Both the position numbers and the translations under genes were made by a program. From Phycisphaera sp. (GTDB taxonomy: Bacteria; Planctomycetota; Phycisphaerae; Phycisphaerales; Phycisphaeraceae): 64,000 nucleotides of DNA. The stretch is from NCBI GenBank assembly GCA_016125215.1, contig WGMF01000002.1, positions 114,486-178,485 of the forward strand. Reading direction: 5' to 3'. The notes below the pieces were generated by a model. The model was not told the origin of the DNA. It was given only the letters and a program-made list of their open reading frames with translations, and searched no databases. Position 1 is the stretch's first letter. Every line of letters begins with the position of its first letter. Shown here one piece after another: positions 54,073 through 59,504 of the stretch.

Positions 54073-54770
54073 TAGATATCGAGCTGGCCGGTGGATGCGG
54101 GCTTGTCCTGGTCCTTCTGGCCCTCGCGCTTGCGCTCACGCTTCGGGCCGTCCATCATCGCGTCGCCCTTGCCGGCTTCGGGGCCCTTGCCGTCGTGGTT
54201 CTTCTTCCACTCTTCACGCCTCTCTTCGAGCTTCTTCTTGAGCTCTTCGAGCTTGGCGTCGAACTGCGCCTGCTGTTCGGGCGTCAGGACCGCTCGAATC
54301 TTGGCCGCCACGTCCATCGGCTTGGAGGGCATGGCGTCCCACAACGCCTTCATCTTGTCGCGGACCTCTTTCACCTTGTCGCGGTCCTTGGCTTCGATGG
54401 CCTTCTTGAGCTCATCACGCAGCGACTCGAACTCGTCCTTGTGCTGATCCGTGTAGGCCTTGCGGTCGGCCACGGCGTCGGCGTGGATCTTGCGGACCTG
54501 TTCCTTCTGGTCGTCGCTGAGGTTCAGGCTCTCGAGCAGCTTGTGCATCGCCTCGCCACGCTCGTCCTTGTGCATGCGCTGGCCGTCGAACTTGCGACCG
54601 CCCTCGGCGTTTTCGCCTTGCTTGACCTTCGGGCCGGCCATGTCCTGGGCCTTGTCCGTACCGGGTTCAGCCCACAACGTCGTGCCCGCGAGCAACACCG
54701 CCGCGCAGCCCAGTGTGGCGCTCCAGTGCAAGCCCAAGCCTCGCGTTTGCCTTCGTGTCTTCGTCTTCAT
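54072..54770 (-). CDS. exported helical protein of the LTXXQ/CpxP-Spy-like type
   Basis: 232 residues from the ATG at 54770 with AAAGGA 8 bases upstream. After a basic N-terminus a signal-like segment (WSATLGCAAVLLAGTTLWAE) leads into highly charged helices: LLESLNLSDDQKEQVRKI resembles the LTxxQ motif, repeated at AVLTPEQQAQFDAKLEELKK. Spy/CpxP chaperones and metal-resistance sensors share this fold. The Lys/Glu-rich coiled-coil middle (KAIEAKDRDKVKEVRDKMKA) is long for the family. The C-terminus is disordered and Lys/Asp-rich. It probably acts in the periplasm in stress protection; this is inference. Confidence 0.75.
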   Translation of the reverse strand: MKTKTRRQTRGLGLHWSATLGCAAVLLAGTTLWAEPGTDKAQDMAGPKVKQGENAEGGRKFDGQRMHKDERGEAMHKLLESLNLSDDQKEQVRKIHADAVADRKAYTDQHKDEFESLRDELKKAIEAKDRDKVKEVRDKMKALWDAMPSKPMDVAAKIRAVLTPEQQAQFDAKLEELKKKLEERREEWKKNHDGKGPEAGKGDAMMDGPKRERKREGQKDQDKPASTGQLDI

Positions 54771-54944
54771 GATCGTTCCTTTCTGTCCAATCGGGGTTAC
54801 CCGGGATGCCCCGCTTTGCTGAGCGGACTGGCACTGACCGGGCCACGATTCACTTAGCCGGCGATGCACGTAAAACGGTTGGCCTCGATTCTTATTGCAA
54901 AGCCTATTGGCCCATTCCACTCCAGCCCGCTATCATCCCCCACC

Positions 54945-55005
54945 CCCGGAAGTTCCCCCGGAAGTTATCCCGGAAGTTATCCCGGAAGTTATCCCGGAAG
55001 TCCCC
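54945..55005. repeat. CCGGAAGTTATC tandem array upstream of mrp
   Basis: Two CCCCCGGAAGTT-like units followed by three 12-bp CCGGAAGTTATC units and a degenerate copy, ending about 40 bases before the mrp ATG. It lies in the mrp leader or promoter. Its translation in the open frame (KLSRKLSRKLSRK) is an artefact. Confidence 0.8.
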
Positions 55006-55048
55006 CTGGAATTTTCCTGTCAACCCGCACCCGCCGCAGAGAATCGCC

Positions 55049-56143
55049 ATGACCCTCAGCAAAGACGCCATCCTCAACGAACTCCGCAAGGTCAACGACC
55101 CCGAACTCCACCGCGACCTGGTCACACTGAACATGGTCAAGAACGTCGCCTACTGCGACGGGGCAGCTAGCATCACCATCGAACTGACCACACCTGCCTG
55201 CCCACTCAAGGACCAGATCAGGTCCGATATCGAAAAGACCCTCAAGGCTGCGTTCGGCGACACACTCAAGCAGATCAACATCGACTTCACCGCACAGGTC
55301 CGCGCTTCGCCCCAGGAAAAAGCCCGTGGCGAGAATCCGCTTCCCGGGGTCAAGCACATCATTGCCATCGGGGCCGGCAAGGGCGGCGTCGGCAAGTCCA
55401 CCATCGCCGTCAACGTCGCCGTCGGCCTGGCACGTGAGGGCGCGACCGTCGGCCTGCTCGACGGTGACATCTACGGCCCGTCTCTCCCGACGCTGCTTGG
55501 GCTGGACAATCTCCACGCACGCACCGAGTCGGCCAACATGATCTCGCCCTTCGCCGTGCATGGCATCAAGGCCATGACCATCGGCAAACTCGTCGAACCC
55601 GAAAAGCCCCTCATCTGGCGCGGCCCGATGGCGCACGGCGCGTTCCGTCAACTGGCCACCCAAACCGCATGGGGCGAGCTTGACTACCTTATCATCGACC
55701 TGCCCCCCGGCACGGGCGACGTGCCGCTGACCATGTCGCAGATCCTGCCGCTCACCGGCGCGGTGGTTGTATGCACACCGCAGAAGGTCGCGCAGGACGA
55801 CGCGCGACGCGCGGTGCGCATGTTCCAGCAACTCGACATCGAGGTGCTCGGCGTCGTCGAGAACATGAGCTACTTCATCGGCGACGACGGCAAGGAGTAC
55901 GACATCTTCGGCCGCGGCGGCGCGGAGACGATGGCGCAACAGATGGCCGTGCCCTTCCTCGGGGCGGTGCCGATCAACATGAAGCTGCGAGAAAACTCCG
56001 ACGCGGGCAACCCGACCGCCAACTTTGAAGACAAGGGCAAACTGGCTGCGGAATTGGCTGCCGTCGCCCGCAACCTCGCGGGGCAGGTCAGCGTCATGTC
56101 CATGGCCGGTGCGTTCGTGCAGCCCACGATTTCAATCTCATAA
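55049..56143 (+). CDS. Mrp/NBP35-type iron-sulfur carrier ATPase
   Basis: 364 residues from the ATG at 55049. Residues 1-90 are a MIP18/DUF59 domain (ILNELRKVNDPELHRDLVTL, TTPACPLKD). The P-loop is GKGGVGKSTIAVNVA near residue 110, with LLDGDIYGPSLP and LIIDLPPGTGD. Mrp proteins carry [4Fe-4S] clusters to target enzymes. The usual CxxC before IFG is absent here: the sequence reads ENMSYFIGDDGKEYDIFG, as in one known Mrp subfamily, so cluster binding may use other residues or another subunit. The CPL in the DUF59 part is retained. The tandem CCGGAAGTT array precedes it. The gene is often called apbC or mrp. Confidence 0.9.
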   Translation: MTLSKDAILNELRKVNDPELHRDLVTLNMVKNVAYCDGAASITIELTTPACPLKDQIRSDIEKTLKAAFGDTLKQINIDFTAQVRASPQEKARGENPLPGVKHIIAIGAGKGGVGKSTIAVNVAVGLAREGATVGLLDGDIYGPSLPTLLGLDNLHARTESANMISPFAVHGIKAMTIGKLVEPEKPLIWRGPMAHGAFRQLATQTAWGELDYLIIDLPPGTGDVPLTMSQILPLTGAVVVCTPQKVAQDDARRAVRMFQQLDIEVLGVVENMSYFIGDDGKEYDIFGRGGAETMAQQMAVPFLGAVPINMKLRENSDAGNPTANFEDKGKLAAELAAVARNLAGQVSVMSMAGAFVQPTISIS

Positions 56144-56200
56144 AGCCGGCGATGCCCCCGGAAATAATGCCCTCCATAAAGCCGGCGATGTCATCGCCGG
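56140..56200. repeat. CATAAAGCCGGCGATG dispersed repeat, two copies
   Basis: ATAAAGCCGGCGATG at 56140-56154 (overlapping the mrp stop) and CATAAAGCCGGCGATG-TCATCGCCGG at 56175-56200, overlapping the stop of the DUF721 gene. Same unit as 25053-25079. The longer copy forms a hairpin between convergent genes. Confidence 0.7.
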
Positions 56201-56583
56201 TCTTGATTGTCGGTGTCGGCATCCTCGACCACCCCCACGCTCGTCTTCCACCGGCGTAACACAGCGCCCTTACTCGCAACGACGATCTTTTCCCACACAC
56301 CGCCGCGCAACACGCGGTCGAGTTCATAGTTCACAGCGCTCGAATCCACAATCACATTCAGCACGCCGCGCGTCAGACCGTCGAGCCGGGTATGGGGCAA
56401 CAGGTCCGGGGGTACGTTTTCGCACCACGCGGCCGCAACCGCGCCGAGTTGTTTGTAAGGTTTTTCGACCTCGCGTTTGAACTGGGCCTTGAGAAAACCC
56501 ATCGAGACGTCCCGCTCGGGAAAGTTGCGGGTCTCACGCAGGCGGTCGAGGTGATCGGGAACCTTGCGGGGCATATACACCAT
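56191..56583 (-). CDS. DUF721 (DciA-like) protein
   Basis: About 130 residues from the ATG at 56583 (another at 56574); the longer open frame starting at 56673 is built from low-complexity GGGTTTTGTCC repeats and is not believed. The core LGAVAAAWCENVPPDLLPHT and GVLNVIVDSSAVNYELDRVL matches DUF721: Trp, then a basic patch and GxLxVxVdss. DciA-type members load the replicative helicase DnaB in bacteria without DnaC; whether this one does is inference. It is convergent with mrp and divergent from aroK. Confidence 0.78.
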   Translation of the reverse strand: MVYMPRKVPDHLDRLRETRNFPERDVSMGFLKAQFKREVEKPYKQLGAVAAAWCENVPPDLLPHTRLDGLTRGVLNVIVDSSAVNYELDRVLRGGVWEKIVVASKGAVLRRWKTSVGVVEDADTDNQDRR

Positions 56584-56589
56584 TGTAAT

Positions 56590-56680
56590 TAGTGCATCTC
56601 CATTAGCCCCGAGTTCCACCCGGGGGTTTTGCCCGGGGGTAATGTCCGGGTTTTTGTCCGGGGTTTTGTCCACGATGTGG
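56590..56680. repeat. GGGTTTTGTCCGG low-complexity repeat
   Basis: GGGGTTTTGCCCGGGGGT, GTCCGGGTTTTTGTCCGGGG and TTTTGTCC recur in tandem-like order between the DUF721 and aroK starts. It could be regulatory or simply degenerate repeats. It accounts for the doubtful N-terminal extension of the DUF721 frame. Confidence 0.5.
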
Positions 56681-56738
56681 TGTCATCCTGGTTCACGGGC
56701 GTGTCCCCGGGCGGAGCCCGGGGCTAAGTGGGAACCGT

Positions 56739-56744
56739 TACAAT
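56739..56744 (+). promoter_or_regulatory. candidate -10 box (TACAAT) of aroK
   Basis: TACAAT ends 6 bases before the aroK ATG at 56751 and would give a leaderless mRNA. The -35 is not clear. Confidence 0.4.
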
Positions 56745-56750
56745 CCCGCC

Positions 56751-57275
56751 ATGAACATCGTGCTCATCGGCTATCGCGGCAGCGGCAAGACGACCATCGG
56801 TAAGCTTCTGGCTCACGAGCTTTGGAAGAAGTTCATCGATGTCGACACCGAGGTCCGCGCACGTTTTGGCAACGCGACCATCGCCGACATCTGGGCCACC
56901 CAAGGCGAGCCGGCGTTCCGTGTGGTAGAGGTCCAAGTCACTAAAGAACTCCTCACCCGCAAAGACCACGTCATCGCGCTGGGCGGGGGCACGGTCATGC
57001 AACCCGAGGCCCGCGAAGCGATCAAGAGCACGCCCGACACTCGGCGTATCTATCTGGCCTGTGAACCCGAAGAGCTCGCACGACGCATCGCTCAAGACAC
57101 CCAGACCGCAAACGCCCGCCCGGACCTCACGAAACTCGGCGGGGGGGTTGAAGAGATCAAGGCGGTGCTTGCCCAGCGCGACCCGGTCTACCGTGAGGTC
57201 GCCGACGTGGTCTTTGATGTCACCCACATCGAACCCAAAGCCGGCCTGCGTCACCTGATCTCGCGCTGCCTCTGA
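56751..57275 (+). CDS. aroK: shikimate kinase
   Basis: 174 residues, the usual length. Phosphorylates shikimate in the aromatic amino acid pathway. Features are the P-loop IGYRGSGKTTIGKLLA, the shikimate-binding Asp in FIDVDTEV, Arg in EPAFRVVE, and VIALGGGTV. The C-terminal lid region has ARPDLTK. All conserved residues are present. It lies just left of tRNA-Glu and the mobile element. Confidence 0.95.
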   Translation: MNIVLIGYRGSGKTTIGKLLAHELWKKFIDVDTEVRARFGNATIADIWATQGEPAFRVVEVQVTKELLTRKDHVIALGGGTVMQPEAREAIKSTPDTRRIYLACEPEELARRIAQDTQTANARPDLTKLGGGVEEIKAVLAQRDPVYREVADVVFDVTHIEPKAGLRHLISRCL

Positions 57276-57343
57276 GATGACCGTCCGACGACACTCCAAG
57301 GCCCCTTTAACGTCCGACTCTTGTCATTCCAAGATCACCGGGT

Positions 57344-57372
57344 TTGGCTGATCCCGGATTGTCCGCTAAGAT
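57344..57372 (+). promoter_or_regulatory. tRNA-Glu promoter
   Basis: TTGGCT (57344-57349), 17-base spacer, TAAGAT (57367-57372), about 32 bases upstream of the expected tRNA transcript position and 39 bases before the tRNA. Confidence 0.6.
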
Positions 57373-57410
57373 ACTTGGCTCGACCGGGTCGGATGAACCG
57401 GTCGAACGTT

Positions 57411-57485
57411 GGCCCCGTCGTCTAGCCAGGTCTAGGACACCAGGTTTTCATCCTGGTAACACGGGTTCGAATCCCGTCGGGGTCA
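57411..57485 (+). tRNA. tRNA-Glu (TTC), insertion target
   Basis: Cloverleaf with acceptor GGCCCCG/CGGGGTC (one G-U pair), anticodon stem CCAGG/CCTGG with loop TTTTCAT (anticodon TTC), T arm ACGGGTTCGAATCCCGT, and discriminator A. CCA is not encoded. The 3' half overlaps the integrase 3' end, so the gene is the attachment site of the element to its right. Confidence 0.95.
57448..57485. other. probable attL core (tRNA-Glu 3' half)
   Basis: From the anticodon loop to the 3' end of tRNA-Glu. The integrase stop codon (TGA, minus strand at 57450-57448) is formed by the tRNA anticodon loop bases, and the preceding integrase residues TPTGFEPVLPG are encoded by the antisense of the T arm and acceptor. 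The exact core must be confirmed against the other end. Confidence 0.65.
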
Positions 57486-58746
57486 CTTGGCCACTTTCGC
57501 AGCCGTTCGCAGCCAACTGCAAACCCGCGTTATTCTCGGCATTTTCAGCGCTATCTGATTCGACGCTCTCCGATGGTTGCGAGCCGTTTCCAACCTCTAC
57601 GGACCGCAACTGCGCGCGCTGGCGCGTACAGTCACCGGCAAGCGCCTTGTCATAGTCGCTGTCGAGCACTTGGAGATAGTGCCGACGCGCCACCGCCTCG
57701 GAGTTCCCCAACCACTTGCACACGACATGAGAGGGGAAGTTTTGCTCAAGTTCGGTTTGCCGGCTTGACCGCAAGTTGTGCCACAACCTCGGCCACGCGG
57801 TCAGCCCCGCCCGCTTGATTGCCTTGAACATCGGTTTACGCAACGCCGACGGTTGCACACGATGCACGAGCGGGCACACACGGGTATCGCCTACCTCGGC
57901 CCGGTCGAACGACGCTTGAAGCTCGCCCGCGATTTCCTCGAACATCGGTATCAAGCGCTGCTCATGCCCGGCGTGTCGCTGCGTCTTGGGTGACGGCACA
58001 CGCACCCGCCTTCGTTCCCAGTCGATGTCGGCCCATGTCATCGCCTGCGCCTCGCTGGGCGTCCTTAGACCGCCCCAGCGGGCCAGCACGAATACAAGCC
58101 GTAGGTCAGGGTCGGCAATCTCATCGAGCACTTTACGGGCATCTTGCTCGCTGATATAGGCCAGGTCCGCCGTCGCCGTCGCACAGGTCGGCACAGCCTC
58201 GAACGGGTTGCGGTCTGTCCAGCCGTGCCGCATGGCGTATCGCCACCACACGCGGGCATCGCTGCAACGCTTCCTCACGGTCGCCTCAGCCAGCCCCTCA
58301 CCTAACAGGTGCGCCCGGTAGTCCTCGGCCTTGCCGTCGCTCACTTTGCCGATGGGCGTGTCAGCCCCGAAGTAATCCACGAGTGACCGCTTGCCCTGTT
58401 CGAGCCGTCGCAGCGTGCCGGGCGTCAGGGTCTTGCCGCGTTTGTCGAGCCACGCCGCGACGAGTTGGCCAACGGTCACAACCTCGGCCCGCTCTCGCGG
58501 TTCCACGAGTCCCCAGCCGGATAGCGTCGCGTGCGTGCCGTCGTCAACATCTGCGAGCCACGCGGATAGCTTGCCGTCGATGTCCGCCCCACGTCGCCGG
58601 GTGCTCACGAGCTTTTCAACCCAGCCCCGCAAGCTTTCGGCGCTCTTCACGGGCATCGCCCCGAGCCTCATCGACTTGCGTTTGTTGTTGGGCAGCACCA
58701 CGAGCAGCCGCCGCTCACCCTGTTTGTTCGTGCTGATGGATGCCAT
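57448..58746 (-). CDS. tyrosine-family site-specific integrase
   Basis: 432 residues. It should catalyse integration and excision at tRNA-Glu. The N-terminal arm-binding and core-binding regions (VVTVGQLVAAWLDKRGKTLT) precede the catalytic domain with Arg in GGLRTPSEAQAM (near 226), Lys in SPKTQRH (near 252), LWHNLRSS (His and Arg near 321) and the Tyr nucleophile in RRHYLQVLDSDY (near 355). The last ~11 residues are encoded by the antisense strand of tRNA-Glu. It follows the XRE-type gene by only 6 bases and probably shares its transcript. Confidence 0.93.
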   Translation of the reverse strand: MASISTNKQGERRLLVVLPNNKRKSMRLGAMPVKSAESLRGWVEKLVSTRRRGADIDGKLSAWLADVDDGTHATLSGWGLVEPRERAEVVTVGQLVAAWLDKRGKTLTPGTLRRLEQGKRSLVDYFGADTPIGKVSDGKAEDYRAHLLGEGLAEATVRKRCSDARVWWRYAMRHGWTDRNPFEAVPTCATATADLAYISEQDARKVLDEIADPDLRLVFVLARWGGLRTPSEAQAMTWADIDWERRRVRVPSPKTQRHAGHEQRLIPMFEEIAGELQASFDRAEVGDTRVCPLVHRVQPSALRKPMFKAIKRAGLTAWPRLWHNLRSSRQTELEQNFPSHVVCKWLGNSEAVARRHYLQVLDSDYDKALAGDCTRQRAQLRSVEVGNGSQPSESVESDSAENAENNAGLQLAANGCESGQVTPTGFEPVLPG

Positions 58747-58752
58747 TGTTCC

Positions 58753-58956
58753 TCACTTTCTCTTGGTGATGCGGACCTCAACCCCCAGCACCGCCGCCAG
58801 TTTGTCCGCGCTGTCGAGCCGTATGGAACGCTTGCCCGCCAAAAAATGGCTGACGGTCATCGGGTCTACGCCCGCCGCTCTTGCCAAGGCGCGCACGCCC
58901 TCGGCCTGTTTCGCCTGTTGTCGCAACGCTTCGGTCATTGTCAGTCGCTTAGCCAT
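58753..58956 (-). CDS. XRE/Cro-like HTH repressor
   Basis: 67 residues. The HTH is VRALARAAGVDPMTVSHFLA GKRSIR with a helix pair typical of Cro/C1 or addiction-module-like HTH_3 proteins. It lies immediately upstream of int in the same direction. Its promoter carries a palindrome overlapping the -35 box and would give a leaderless mRNA. It probably controls excision or maintenance of the element. Confidence 0.82.
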   Translation of the reverse strand: MAKRLTMTEALRQQAKQAEGVRALARAAGVDPMTVSHFLAGKRSIRLDSADKLAAVLGVEVRITKRK

Positions 58957-58963
58957 GTATCGT

Positions 58964-58993
58964 ATTATCTACACTATCGGCTTGATGTCAAGC
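58964..58993 (-). promoter_or_regulatory. promoter of the XRE-int unit with operator palindrome
   Basis: On the minus strand TTGACA (58991-58986), 16-base spacer, GATAAT (58969-58964), ending 7 bases before the ATG at 58956. The inverted repeat GCTTGA-TG-TCAAGC (58980-58993) overlaps the -35 box, a sensible site for repression. Confidence 0.7.
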
Positions 58994-59012
58994 TTAATTT
59001 TTGGATAAAGGG

Positions 59013-59129
59013 TCAGCACTCGGCATCGGCGCAGCCCTCTACCTCTGCCGCCGCCGCCACCCCGAGCGCGTCGAATTCGGGCAGACGTTCGCGCTTGGGT
59101 TTCTCGGGTTGTGGTGTGCGTGTGCTCAT
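59013..59129 (-). CDS. small acidic protein, translationally coupled
   Basis: 38 residues (MSTRTPQPEKPKRERLPEFD ALGVAAAAEVEGCADAEC). It is missing from longer ORF lists. Its ATG at 59129 overlaps the stop of the 59126-59440 gene in an ATGA, typical of coupling, and it ends at TGA 59015-59013 just before the XRE promoter. The function is unknown; it could be an accessory or regulatory peptide of the element. Confidence 0.5.
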   Translation of the reverse strand: MSTRTPQPEKPKRERLPEFDALGVAAAAEVEGCADAEC

Positions 59130-59440
59130 CGCGTCGAGCCTTGCCCGTTCGGGCGGTCATCGACGTAAATGGGGCGGCCTCTCGCTGCGGTCGCGGCCTC
59201 GATTGCAAGCAGCGCGGCCTCGATTGCCTCCAACAAACCCTCACGCGACGATGCCACGGCTACGTCGGCGTCGAGAATGTCTGTGGAGTCGCCCGCCTTC
59301 GCAGCCTCATGGCGTGCGTAAAGTGCGCTGTTGTGATCGCGGGCAACCTCAACGGGCCGCCCGAATGTCTTGTGCCACCGGCAAAGTTCGGCATACCGTT
59401 CGCGCAGCCAGCCCAGGTCGTCGCTAAGTTCGGTGGTCAT
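59126..59440 (-). CDS. hypothetical protein of the mobile element
   Basis: 104 residues from the ATG at 59440; the open frame runs upstream into a region rich in GTGACGGT repeats that codes only low-complexity residues. The product is acidic and helical (TELSDDLGWLRERYAELCRW, EGLLEAIEAALLAIEAATAA). No domain is recognised. It lies 64 bases downstream of the primase-helicase stop and overlaps the next small ORF by 4 bases. Confidence 0.6.
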   Translation of the reverse strand: MTTELSDDLGWLRERYAELCRWHKTFGRPVEVARDHNSALYARHEAAKAGDSTDILDADVAVASSREGLLEAIEAALLAIEAATAARGRPIYVDDRPNGQGSTR

Positions 59441-59504
59441 CGGTGCCGCCCTTTGTGCCCGGTGGTATGTGCAACCGCGTCGCCGGGTTCGTCGCGGTGG
59501 TGTG

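Noticed and set aside
56584..56673. N-terminal extension of the DUF721 protein
   Set aside because: Encoded by GGGTTTTGTCC low-complexity repeats; the DUF721 core begins after ATG 56583 or 56574.
58969..59244. 91-residue frame between the XRE gene and the 59126 gene
   Set aside because: Arg/Gly-rich with no protein-like features, and it conflicts with the ATGA-coupled 38-residue ORF in another frame.
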